A stretch of 12,485 bases of DNA from Streptosporangiaceae bacterium (GCA_030040815.1 JASHSZ010000617.1:1-12485), one strand, 5' to 3'; numbered from the stretch's first letter, positions 5,790-12,292 are shown. The notes: generated by a model not told the origin, from the letters alone. Numbers and translations: made by a program.

Positions 5790-5816
5790 GCGAGCGCGCC
5801 CGCTAGTTGTGGCGCG
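5776..5816. terminator. Possible bidirectional terminator between convergent genes
   Basis: GGCGCG (5776–5781) can pair with CGCGCC (5795–5800), which can instead pair with a second GGCGCG (5811–5816). Either gives a 6-bp all-GC hairpin at the 13-bp junction between the convergent stops at 5789 and 5803. No T-tract is present, as is common in high-GC actinobacteria. Confidence 0.35.
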
Positions 5817-6093
5817 CCGAGCCTGGCTTGGCGGTTGATCCTGCGCTCGCTTTCGGCTGCGGCGGAGACGAGTGGCGGCCGTACGGACTCAGCACGAACA
5901 TCATGATCGTGACGGCGGCAATCAGCGCGAGTGCCACCACGCAGCTGACCGTGCGAGCGCGCGCAGAGGTGAAGCTGCCGGGCAGCCGCTGCTGCCCGAA
6001 CTTGTTAAACCGCGAGGCGAGATGCGGGTCATCGGCTGCGAGCTTGCGCTCCATCTCGTCCAGGATGCGCTGCTCTTCCATTGACAAGGCCAC
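5803..6093 (-). CDS. DUF3040-type small membrane protein
   Basis: A 96-residue protein with the actinobacterial DUF3040 opening: LSMEEQRILDEMERKLAADD (3–22) followed by PHLASRF, an amphipathic charged helix ending in Asp-Asp-Pro. One membrane segment at about 50–69 (SCVVALALIAAVTIMMFVLS) precedes a Ser/Pro/Lys/Gly-rich tail. Many family members have two membrane segments, so this is a shorter variant. The GTG start at 6091–6093 is well supported: GGAGGT ends 6 nt before it. The biochemical role of DUF3040 is unknown. It is downstream of the radical SAM gene on the same strand but separated by 154 bp and has its own binding site, so it is probably a separate unit; TACCTT (6119–6124, minus strand) may be its -10. 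Confidence 0.85.
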   Translation of the reverse strand: MALSMEEQRILDEMERKLAADDPHLASRFNKFGQQRLPGSFTSARARTVSCVVALALIAAVTIMMFVLSPYGRHSSPPQPKASAGSTAKPGSARHN

Positions 6094-6247
6094 AGCGCCA
6101 CCTCCGGCCGGTCACAGTAAGGTACGGGCCGCCGTTACCGAGCCGCCCCTTCCTCTGATTCTTGACCAGGCCTTTGCAGTCGGCAAGAGGCATCACCGCG
6201 CTTGCTTGCATTTCCGCTGCGATGAGATGGAACACCTGTTCGATACG

Positions 6248-8311
6248 TCATGCCAACGGGAGCTGCACGCGAGGGTCTGGCACGGCGGGCTCGGCCCGTG
6301 GCACGACCCGGCGGGCCCGGTATGGGGTAGCCCGGCCGACCCGGTAGCGCGCCGCGAACGCGGCCACCTGCTCGGAGATCTGCTGCTGGTAGGCCCTCGG
6401 CGCGTAAGCGCCGCGTCCGTAGAGCTGGCGGTAACGCTCGAGCAGATCGGGGTGGGTCTCCATTAGCCAGCGCAGAAACCACTCCCTGGCGCCGGGCCGC
6501 AGGTGCAGCACGATCGGACTGACATGCGCTGCCCCGGCCTCGGCGGCAAGTCGCACGGTCGCCTCGAGTTGACTCGGCGAATCGGTGAGGAACGGCAGCA
6601 CTGGGCCCATGAGCACCCCACACGGCAGGCCACGCGCGGTGATCGCGGCGCACACTCCCAGCCGCCGCTCCGGAGTCGGCGTACCTGGTTCGACAGAACG
6701 AGAAATCTCTTTATCGACAAAACCCACCGAGACGTTGAGCCCGACGTCGGCGACGTCGGCGGCCTCGCACAGCAGGTCCAGGTCGCGCAGAATCAGCGTG
6801 CCCTTGGTCAGGATCGAGAACGGGTTCGCCGCGTCGCGCAGCGCGCCGATGATGCCGGGCATCAGCCGGTAGCGGCCCTCCGCGCGCTGGTAGCAGTCCA
6901 CGTTTGTGCCCATCGCCACGTGCTCGCCTCGCCACCGCGCCGCGCCGAGCTCACGCCGTGTCAGCTCCGCGGCATTGATCTTGACGACGATCTGGGTGTT
7001 GAAGTCGTGCCCGGCGTCCATGTCCAGATACGTGTGCGTGTTGCGGGCGAAGCAGTTGTGGCTGACGACGCCGTCGGCGATAAAATCGCCGGTGCCGGTG
7101 GTTATGTCGTACATCGGCAGATCCAGCCCGAGCGGCTCGACCGAGACGACCCGCAGGTCGCCGTCACTCTTGATGGCGGTACCCGCGATCGAGCACTTGC
7201 GCGTGATCGCCGGATCCGTGGTATGGAAGAACCGCAGTACCTCCCGCAGCCCGCCCAGCAGCCGGAGGTACGCCAAGCCGTTGGTTCGGCGGGTGCACTC
7301 TCTGACGGCGCGGAAACCCAGCGAGGCCAGCGAGGACTCGGTCCAGGCGAGGATCTCCCGATCAGAGTTGGCGATGCGAAGTGATCCGCTGTAGCTGCCC
7401 TTGGCGTCGAAGATGCCGGCCAGGAACCCCTTGCGCCAGTCGGCTGTAGGTTCGCTCGGCCAGCGGATAAGCGCGCTAACGCCGGCACGACGGCAGCGGA
7501 TCGCCGTCACCTGTTTGCGGGTCTCGGTAGCCTCGGCGACTGTAACCGTCGTGCAGCCAATGCCCAGCTGCGCTAGGTAGCGGCGGGCCCGGTCTAGGGC
7601 CTCGGAGTCGACGAGGGCAAGCCTGAATCGGTAATGCTCGTCCTGGCACCTGCGACGAGAGTAGGTATAGACGCCGACGTGACCGTCGGCATGGATCATC
7701 CCGCAGAGATAGCCGCGCTGGTAGTCAGCGGTCTGCTTGGGCGGCTCGGCAAACGCTCCTACTCCCAGGAGCTCGTTGTTGACGGTGAGATGCGGCCGCC
7801 GGAGGCTGCCATGCTCGCTGCCCGTGACGTACTTCCAGCCCCGTCCCGTCAGGAACCGGTGGTCGCCGCCGCAGGTCAGGCGAGTGCCGTCCGCCAGCGT
7901 CACCCGGTACGCCGGCTTGGCGACCGACCAGTGCGCGAGTACATCCGTAATTACGTATCGCCGGCAGGTGCCGGATCGGATCGTCCCGTAGACCTGGTCT
8001 CCCGCACGCACGTCGGCCAAGGCCTTCGTGGCGCCGTCGGCCATCAAGATCGGAGTCTCCCCACCCATGCAGTAAACGCAGGAATGGCTACATCCACGAT
8101 AGGGATTTATGGTCCACCGGAATGGTACCCGCGAGGCCTCCGGGACGCGGTTGATGATTGACTTCGCGCGCACCTCGTGGAAGGTGATGCCGCGGAACTC
8201 GGGCGTGTCGATCGTCCGGGTCAGCGCGTCCAGGCCGAAAAGCGGCACTGGCTGCGGTCCGCCATCCCCTGCCGACGCACCATCTTCGAGCCGAAGCCTG
8301 TCCCACCGCAT
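6248..8311 (-). CDS. Rv2578c/PA0069-family radical SAM protein with an in-frame intein
   Basis: An uninterrupted 687-codon frame encoding a radical SAM protein split by a 339-residue intein. The N-extein (1–80) begins MRWDRLRLEDG and includes FRGITFHEVRAKSIINRVPE and NPYRGCSHSCVY. The C-extein (420–687) begins CFARNTHTYLDMD and contains ILTKGTLILRDLDLL, NVSVGFVDKEISRSVEPGTP and LMGPVLPFLTD. Joining them restores CxxxCxxC (C74, C78, C420), which binds the [4Fe-4S] cluster that cleaves S-adenosylmethionine. The spliced protein has 348 residues, close to its Mycobacterium homolog. Relatives include spore photoproduct lyase-like proteins (COG1533); the true substrate is unknown, and DNA repair or nucleic-acid modification is a guess. 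ATG at 8309–8311 was chosen over an in-frame TTG at 8347 because the TTG lies within the promoter's -35 box. Confidence 0.92.
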   Translation of the reverse strand: MRWDRLRLEDGASAGDGGPQPVPLFGLDALTRTIDTPEFRGITFHEVRAKSIINRVPEASRVPFRWTINPYRGCSHSCVYCMGGETPILMADGATKALADVRAGDQVYGTIRSGTCRRYVITDVLAHWSVAKPAYRVTLADGTRLTCGGDHRFLTGRGWKYVTGSEHGSLRRPHLTVNNELLGVGAFAEPPKQTADYQRGYLCGMIHADGHVGVYTYSRRRCQDEHYRFRLALVDSEALDRARRYLAQLGIGCTTVTVAEATETRKQVTAIRCRRAGVSALIRWPSEPTADWRKGFLAGIFDAKGSYSGSLRIANSDREILAWTESSLASLGFRAVRECTRRTNGLAYLRLLGGLREVLRFFHTTDPAITRKCSIAGTAIKSDGDLRVVSVEPLGLDLPMYDITTGTGDFIADGVVSHNCFARNTHTYLDMDAGHDFNTQIVVKINAAELTRRELGAARWRGEHVAMGTNVDCYQRAEGRYRLMPGIIGALRDAANPFSILTKGTLILRDLDLLCEAADVADVGLNVSVGFVDKEISRSVEPGTPTPERRLGVCAAITARGLPCGVLMGPVLPFLTDSPSQLEATVRLAAEAGAAHVSPIVLHLRPGAREWFLRWLMETHPDLLERYRQLYGRGAYAPRAYQQQISEQVAAFAARYRVGRATPYRARRVVPRAEPAVPDPRVQLPLA
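7055..8071 (-). mobile_element. Intein with LAGLIDADG homing endonuclease domain
   Basis: The 339 codons run from Cys1 (TGC, 8069–8071) to the terminal Asn (AAC, 7055–7057), followed by Cys+1 (7052–7054). Block A is CMGGETPILMADG; block B is GGDHRFLTGRGW (intein residues 68–79), with the key His but not the usual Thr three places before it; block F is YDITTGTGDFIADG and block G is VVSHN. The endonuclease domain carries GYLCGMIHADGHV (120–132) and GFLAGIFDAKGSY (215–227). Motif 1 keeps the catalytic Asp; motif 2 has Lys (AAG, 7400–7402) where Asp or Glu belongs. Splicing residues look complete, so protein splicing should work while DNA cleavage is probably impaired. The insertion site is the codon for the third cluster cysteine, a highly conserved target as is typical of inteins. 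Confidence 0.93.
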
Positions 8312-8318
8312 GTGCGAG

Positions 8319-8347
8319 AGCCTAGAATACCCGCCGGAAGATTCCAA
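8319..8347 (-). promoter_or_regulatory. Leaderless promoter of the radical SAM gene
   Basis: On the minus strand: TTGGAA (-35, 8342–8347), a 17-bp spacer, TAGGCT (-10, 8319–8324), then 7 nt to the ATG at 8311. No ribosome binding site is present. It is back to back with the crcB promoter in a 74-bp divergent spacer. Confidence 0.6.
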
Positions 8348-8373
8348 ACATATATTCGATTAACAGCACCACC

Positions 8374-8385
8374 TACCCTGGTCGG
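8374..8385 (+). promoter_or_regulatory. Leaderless -10 element of the crcB operon
   Basis: TACCCT (8374–8379) followed by 6 nt and the ATG at 8386. The upstream 8341–8366 stretch is AT-rich but has no good -35 at 17 bp (TATATT). There is no room for, and no sign of, a fluoride riboswitch in the leader. Confidence 0.5.
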
Positions 8386-8862
8386 ATGCCGGGCACGAGC
8401 ATGAAGACGGTCACCGGCCGGATCACCGGCCGCCCGCACTCCGCCTCCGGCCCCGGCGCCGCTGACCTCGCTGCCGTCGCGGTCGGCGGCGGCCTGGGCA
8501 GCGTGGTGCGCTACTTGCTCTCGGCGGCGTTCCCCGCCGGCCACGGGTTCCCGTGGGCTATTTTCGCGGTGAACGTGTCCGGGAGTTTCGTGCTTGGCGT
8601 GCTCATGGTCTATCTGCTGGACATCTGGCCGCCGCGGCGCTTCCTTCGCCCGTTCCTCGCCGTCGGCCTCATCGGCGGGTACACCACGTTCTCCACCTAT
8701 GCGGGCGGGGTGATGACGCTGCTGACCGGCGGAGCGACGGCGCTGGCCGCTGCGTACGCGCTGAGCAGCATCCTCGCCGCGCTCGTCGCCGTATGGTGTG
8801 GCCTGCAGGCCGCGCGACTGCCCGCGCGGCTTCGGGAGCGCCGAGCCGGAGGTGCGGAGTGA
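8386..8862 (+). CDS. crcB: CrcB/Fluc fluoride channel subunit 1
   Basis: A 158-residue membrane protein of the CrcB (Fluc/FEX) family, which exports fluoride down its gradient as a dual-topology dimer. Four membrane segments lie at about 27–47, 57–79, 88–113 and 118–142. Family motifs: [10 protein letters not shown] (34–43), [16 protein letters not shown] (56–71) with the pore Asn63, and GGYTTFSTY (97–105). The last motif normally ends STF followed by S-x-Glu; here the second pore Phe is Tyr105 and the Glu is missing, whereas the second CrcB in this operon is canonical. That suggests a heterodimer with unequal halves. The N-terminus carries about 25 extra polar residues (an in-frame ATG lies at residue 6), but the leaderless -10 supports the first ATG. 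Its stop overlaps the DUF190 start by 4 nt (GTGA). Confidence 0.93.
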   Translation: MPGTSMKTVTGRITGRPHSASGPGAADLAAVAVGGGLGSVVRYLLSAAFPAGHGFPWAIFAVNVSGSFVLGVLMVYLLDIWPPRRFLRPFLAVGLIGGYTTFSTYAGGVMTLLTGGATALAAAYALSSILAALVAVWCGLQAARLPARLRERRAGGAE

Positions 8863-9212
8863 GGCTGCAAGGACCGGCCCGACGAATCACGATCTTCATC
8901 GGCGAGTCCGACCGGTACCACCACAAGCCGCTGTACGCCGAGATCGTGCACCGCGCGCACCAGCAAGGGCTGGCGGGCGCCAGTGTCTTCCGGGGCATCG
9001 AGGGGTTCGGAGCGGCGTCTCGGATCCACACCAGCCGGCTGCTGTCGCTGAGCGAGGACCTGCCGCTCGCCATCGTGATCGTCGACACCGCCGAGCGCAC
9101 CGAGCGGTTCCTGGCCGAGGTGGCCGAACTCGTGACCGGCGGTCTTGTGATCGTCGATGACGTTCACGTGCACACCTACACCGGGGGCGAGCAAGGCGAC
9201 GGCCGAAGGTGA
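8859..9212 (+). CDS. DUF190 protein of the fluoride-export operon
   Basis: A 117-residue cytoplasmic protein of the DUF190 family, which adopts a PII (GlnB)-like ferredoxin fold by family knowledge. Seen: strand [17 protein letters not shown] (10–26), helix [20 protein letters not shown] (27–46), the GIEGFG turn followed by [17 protein letters not shown], strand [10 protein letters not shown] and [13 protein letters not shown] near the C-terminus. PII-like folds often bind nucleotides and regulate transporters, so a regulatory or accessory role for the two flanking CrcB subunits is likely but unproven. GTG start at 8859 with GGAGG (8848–8852) 6 nt upstream. Both ends overlap the neighbouring crcB genes by 4 nt (GTGA), indicating translational coupling and matched expression. 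Confidence 0.9.
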   Translation: MRLQGPARRITIFIGESDRYHHKPLYAEIVHRAHQQGLAGASVFRGIEGFGAASRIHTSRLLSLSEDLPLAIVIVDTAERTERFLAEVAELVTGGLVIVDDVHVHTYTGGEQGDGRR

Positions 9213-9634
9213 TCGTCCTGGCGGTGCTCGCGGGCGGCATGATCGGGGCACCCACGCGTTACCTGGTCGATCGGGCGATCCAGGCGCGGCACGACAGTGT
9301 GTTTCCCTGGGGCACGCTCGTGGTCAACATGGCCGGGTGTGCCGTGATCGGTTTCCTGCTCGGCGCGCAGCGCCACCTGGGCCTGTCGCCGGCCGCATTC
9401 GGGCTGCTCGGCACCGGCCTGTGCGGCGGCCTCACGACCTTCTCGACGTTCAGCTACGAGACGCTGCGGCTGCTGGAGGACGGAGCCGTGGGCGAGGCCG
9501 GCCTGAATGTCATCGGCAGCCTGGTGCCCGGAGTGCTGCTCGCCTGGCTCGGCTATCTGCTAGCCGGGGTCGCCTTACCCGCCATCCCCTCGCTCCGGCT
9601 GGCCGAGCCCCGCCCGTACAGTTGGATGCCGTGA
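9209..9634 (+). CDS. crcB: CrcB/Fluc fluoride channel subunit 2
   Basis: A 141-residue second CrcB subunit. Four membrane segments lie at about 2–20, 33–52, 62–88 and 97–122. Motifs: [12 protein letters not shown] (9–20), [17 protein letters not shown] (32–48) with pore Asn40, and [12 protein letters not shown] (73–84) with both pore phenylalanines, Phe78 and Phe81, and Glu84. It is therefore the canonical half, in contrast to subunit 1. The C-terminal tail (123–141) is Pro-rich and of unknown purpose. The GTG start overlaps the DUF190 stop by 4 nt, and no good separate ribosome binding site is seen, so its translation is probably coupled. Two adjacent crcB genes usually indicate a heterodimeric channel of antiparallel subunits. 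Confidence 0.93.
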   Translation: MIVLAVLAGGMIGAPTRYLVDRAIQARHDSVFPWGTLVVNMAGCAVIGFLLGAQRHLGLSPAAFGLLGTGLCGGLTTFSTFSYETLRLLEDGAVGEAGLNVIGSLVPGVLLAWLGYLLAGVALPAIPSLRLAEPRPYSWMP

Positions 9635-9662
9635 GAGCAGCGCGCAGCAGCCCGGGACGGGC

Positions 9663-10901
9663 ATGTCGGACGGTCTGACTGGTGGCGCAGCCCTGGTCGT
9701 CACGACGACCGAGGTGACCAATCCGGGCGATCTGCTGCATCATCTCCCCAGCCCAGCCCCGTCGGCGTGGATCCACGACGGCGACGGGCTGGTCGGCTGG
9801 GGTGAGGCTGCGCGGCTGACGCTCCCGGCCGGGGTAGACCGGTTCGCCGCCGGTGAGAAGTGGCTGGCCGAGCTGTTCGACGCAGCTGCCGTCACCGACG
9901 AGGTGGCGGTGCCGGGCACGGGCCCGGTCGCGTTCGGCAGCTTTACCTTCGACCCTGCGTCCGACGGCTCGGTGCTGATCGTGCCCAGGGTGATCCTCGG
10001 CCGCCGGTCCGGAACTGCCTGGCGGACCACCGTGACGGTAGGCACTGCGCCGCCGGAGAGCCAGCCGACACGCTGGGTGAGCCCGTCGCAGCTGCGCTGG
10101 AGCGACGGCAGCCTGACCCCGCTGGAGTGGCAGAACGCGGTCGCCGGCGCCGTCGTCAGGATCAACGCGGGTGAGCTCCGCAAGGTGGTGCTGGCCCGCG
10201 ACGTGCGCGCGCAGTCGTCCCGCCCCATCGACACCAGGGTGCTCCTGTCCAGGCTCGCGGCCCGCTTTCCCGGCTGCTACACCTTCGCCTGCGCGGGACT
10301 CGTCGGCGCTACGCCCGAGCTGCTGATCCGCCGCGAGGGCCGCCGGGTTTCTTCCCTCGTGCTCGCCGGCACCATGGCACGCGGCGGCACCGAGGCGGAC
10401 GACGCGGTGCTGTCGGCCGCCCTGCTGGGCTCGGCCAAGAACGCCGAGGAGCACCGGTACTCGGTGGAGTCGGTGCGTCACCTGCTCACGCCGCTGTGCT
10501 CCGAGCTGACCGTGGACGACGCGCCGTACCTGCTGCAGATGGCCGACTACCAGCACCTGGCGAGCGCGGTCAGCGGTGTGCTCGCCCGCGACGCCTCGGC
10601 CCTCGCCCTCGCCTCGTCGCTGCACCCGACGGCGGCGATATGCGGCACGCCGACGGAGGCTGCGCTGGAGCTGATCAGAGAGCTCGAGGGCATGGACCGC
10701 GGCCGCTACTCCGGTCCCGTCGGCTGGGTGGACGCACACGGCAACGGCGAGTGGGGAATCGCCCTGCGGTGCGGTGAGATCAATGGCAGCACCGCCCGGC
10801 TGTTCGCTGGCAACGGCATCGTTGCCGGGTCGGAGCCCGCGGAGGAGCTCGCCGAGACCGAGACCAAGTTCCGGCCCATGCGGACGGCGCTCGAAGGCTG
10901 A
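9663..10901 (+). CDS. menF: Isochorismate synthase
   Basis: A 412-residue chorismate-binding enzyme that converts chorismate to isochorismate, the first step of menaquinone or catecholate siderophore synthesis. Seen: LRKVVLAR (172–179) with the base Lys174 expected of isochorismate synthases (anthranilate synthases have Gln there), GATPELL (215–221), LAGTMARGG (234–242), SAKNAEEHRYSVE (257–269), HPTAAICGTPT (321–331), YSGPVGW (349–355), and FAGNGIVAGSEPAEELAETE (381–400) with metal-binding glutamates. The N-terminal third is divergent, as usual. The choice between menF and entC/dhbC rests on context: no siderophore genes are in view, so a menaquinone role is assumed. It begins 28 nt after crcB2 on the same strand, with weak GGGACGG before the ATG and a TACAGT (9617–9622) that could be its own -10. 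Confidence 0.92.
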   Translation: MSDGLTGGAALVVTTTEVTNPGDLLHHLPSPAPSAWIHDGDGLVGWGEAARLTLPAGVDRFAAGEKWLAELFDAAAVTDEVAVPGTGPVAFGSFTFDPASDGSVLIVPRVILGRRSGTAWRTTVTVGTAPPESQPTRWVSPSQLRWSDGSLTPLEWQNAVAGAVVRINAGELRKVVLARDVRAQSSRPIDTRVLLSRLAARFPGCYTFACAGLVGATPELLIRREGRRVSSLVLAGTMARGGTEADDAVLSAALLGSAKNAEEHRYSVESVRHLLTPLCSELTVDDAPYLLQMADYQHLASAVSGVLARDASALALASSLHPTAAICGTPTEAALELIRELEGMDRGRYSGPVGWVDAHGNGEWGIALRCGEINGSTARLFAGNGIVAGSEPAEELAETETKFRPMRTALEG

Positions 10902-10904
10902 GAC

Positions 10905-10920
10905 CGCGGCCGACACCGCG
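10905..10920 (+). terminator. Possible weak terminator after isochorismate synthase
   Basis: CGCGG (10905–10909) and CCGCG (10916–10920) form a 5-bp all-GC stem with a 6-nt loop, 3 nt after the menF stop. There is no T-tract. Just downstream GAAGA-ATGA-TCTTC (10922–10935) forms another small dyad. Confidence 0.3.
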
Positions 10921-10932
10921 CGAAGAATGATC

Positions 10933-10961
10933 TTCTCGGCCCGGTCATGATCAGTTACAGT
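10933..10961 (+). promoter_or_regulatory. Probable promoter of the surface-protein pair
   Basis: TTCTCG (-35-like, 10933–10938), a 17-bp spacer and TACAGT (-10, 10956–10961). Transcription from about 10968 would give a 63-nt leader before the ATG at 11031. The dyad at 10922–10935 overlaps the -35 and could be an operator. Confidence 0.45.
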
Positions 10962-11030
10962 CGAGATGAGGGTGCCTGCACGTATCGGCCGCTCCCCCTG
11001 CGGCGCGGCGGTTCAGACCGGGGAAGAGGC

Positions 11031-11654
11031 ATGCATCTGCGGCTCTGGCTGGCTCTGCCGCTCACCGCGCTGGCGCTATTAGGCTGGCCCGCCGCAAGTT
11101 ACGCGAGCGTCGGAGTCGGTGTTCAGGCGGGCCCGGTGCGGCTGACCGGTGCGGCGCATCCGGGCGGCCGGTACGCTCTTCCCCCCGTCTATGTGGTCAA
11201 TACCGGGACCCAGCCTGAGTCGGTCACCATCGCCATCGAGCGCATCTCCCTGGGTAGCGGCCGCACAGTGCCACCGAGCTGGATCGTCGTCTCGTCGGCT
11301 CCGGTACGGCTCGCGCACGCCCAGTCAGCGCGCATCCCCCTGTCGCTGACCGTCCCCGCGGGTGCAGCGCCTGGCCGCTACTTCAGCGATGTCGTGGCGA
11401 AAGGGACGGCCCCGCTATCGGCAGGCGGTGCCAACCTCGGCGTCCCCGCCGCCACCGACCTGGAGTTCACCGTCGTGCCCGGCGCAGCGGCCGGCGGGTC
11501 GGTCGATGTGCCCGGCTGGCTGCTTCCGTACGCCGTGGCGGTCATCGTGGCTGGGGCTGCGGCCGTGGTGATCCGCCGAACCGGCATCAGGGTCCGAATC
11601 GAGCGCGGCCCGATTCGCGCGGAGGGCGGCGGGAGGCATGACGATGCCGACTAG
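11031..11654 (+). CDS. Secreted, membrane-anchored beta-rich (Ig-like) protein
   Basis: A 207-residue cell-envelope protein. Residues 1–26 are a signal peptide (Met-His-Leu-Arg, then LWLALPLTALALLGW, with a likely cut after Ala-Ser-Tyr-Ala). Residues 27–155 are beta-rich with short strands such as VGVGVQAGPVRLTG, YVVNTGTQPESVTIAIERI and ARIPLSLTVPAGAAPGRYF, reminiscent of Ig-like surface domains with the 'NTG' turn of bacterial adhesion or chaperone-type modules. Residues 162–181 are a membrane segment, followed by Arg-Arg and a charged 26-residue cytoplasmic tail, so the domain faces outside. ATG at 11031 was chosen because GGGGAAGAGG lies just before it and it opens directly on the signal peptide; an earlier in-frame ATG at 10947 does not. 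The next gene overlaps its end, so the two are probably co-translated partners. Confidence 0.8.
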   Translation: MHLRLWLALPLTALALLGWPAASYASVGVGVQAGPVRLTGAAHPGGRYALPPVYVVNTGTQPESVTIAIERISLGSGRTVPPSWIVVSSAPVRLAHAQSARIPLSLTVPAGAAPGRYFSDVVAKGTAPLSAGGANLGVPAATDLEFTVVPGAAAGGSVDVPGWLLPYAVAVIVAGAAAVVIRRTGIRVRIERGPIRAEGGGRHDDAD

Positions 11655-12288
11655 ATTGCGCTTCGTGCCCGCGGCGCTGCTGCTCGCAGGCGTGACTGCC
11701 TGCGGCGTCATAACGGGACCGCAGCAGGCGGCCGGCAAGTCCGGCAGCATCACCGTGTCCCTCAAGACCGTCCCGACCGTTCGCTCGGTCACCATCTCTC
11801 CCAGTCATGCGAGCTTTGTGGACTGCACAGGCGGCGACGGCGGGGTCAACACCAGGTCTGAGGGCGACAAGCTCGGCTTCCCGAACGGGACCTGCCAGGT
11901 GAGTACCACGATTGTGATCAGCAACACTGGCATCGCATCCGACATCGACATCAGCGGGTCCGACGCGGTACCGGCCGACGGCATGACCGGCTGGACGCTG
12001 TGCAACGCCGGAAGGAACCCTGCAATCGCGTGCACGGGCCGCCACGACAGACCGGGCCCCGATCAGTACGAGGTCGTCAACTTCGGCACGTTTGGAAGCC
12101 AGTACCGCGGGATCACTGACACGCCGGAGTGTGACCGAATCCTCGGTCCCGAGGGAAGCTGCTGGGCGACCCAGGGGATGGTGGTGATCGAGGGGCTCAG
12201 GCTGATCGGGCCGGAGTGGAGCACTGACGTCTCGACGAACTGGACCGTGACCATCACGTGGACGCCAGTACCCGGCCCGGAACACTAA
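11644..12288 (+). CDS. Cysteine-rich lipoprotein of unknown function
   Basis: A 214-residue predicted lipoprotein. The signal segment MPTRLRFVPAALLLAGVTAC ends in a lipobox (Val-Thr-Ala-Cys20), so Cys20 would be lipidated and hold the protein on the outer face of the membrane. The mature part has six more cysteines (61, 84, 120, 130, 163, 173), enough for three disulfides, and beta-type stretches such as SITVSLKTVPTVRSVTISPS, VSTTIVISNTGIASDIDISG and WTVTITWTPVP. I do not recognise a family; two Ig-like modules are a reasonable guess. ATG at 11644 was preferred because GGGAGG (11631–11636) is 7 nt before it; the ATG at 11638 is one base from that site. It overlaps the preceding secreted-protein gene by 11 nt and a strong terminator follows, closing a two-gene operon. 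Confidence 0.82.
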   Translation: MPTRLRFVPAALLLAGVTACGVITGPQQAAGKSGSITVSLKTVPTVRSVTISPSHASFVDCTGGDGGVNTRSEGDKLGFPNGTCQVSTTIVISNTGIASDIDISGSDAVPADGMTGWTLCNAGRNPAIACTGRHDRPGPDQYEVVNFGTFGSQYRGITDTPECDRILGPEGSCWATQGMVVIEGLRLIGPEWSTDVSTNWTVTITWTPVPGPEH

Positions 12289-12292
12289 GCGG

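Noticed and set aside
6503..7384. Plus-strand ORF of 293 codons opposite the radical SAM gene
   Set aside because: Antisense shadow over intein and extein; no recognisable domain and the opposite strand is fully explained.
7055..8071. Insert read as a broken or fused gene
   Set aside because: The reading frame is continuous and ends match intein blocks A, B, F and G with correct Cys1, His-Asn and Cys+1, so it is an intein and not damage.
8312..8347. TTG start at 8347 for the radical SAM protein (12 extra residues)
   Set aside because: The TTG is the first triplet of the -35 hexamer TTGGAA, and MRWD at 8311 matches the family's usual N-terminus.
8312..8385. Fluoride (crcB-motif) riboswitch upstream of crcB
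   Set aside because: Only 74 bp separate the divergent starts, the conserved riboswitch sequence is not recognisable, and the promoter geometry leaves no leader.
9510..10916. Long minus-strand ORF (468 codons) opposite isochorismate synthase
   Set aside because: It mirrors a clear enzyme with all motifs on the plus strand; its product is low-complexity Arg/Ala/Gly/His-rich, typical of antisense frames in high-GC DNA.
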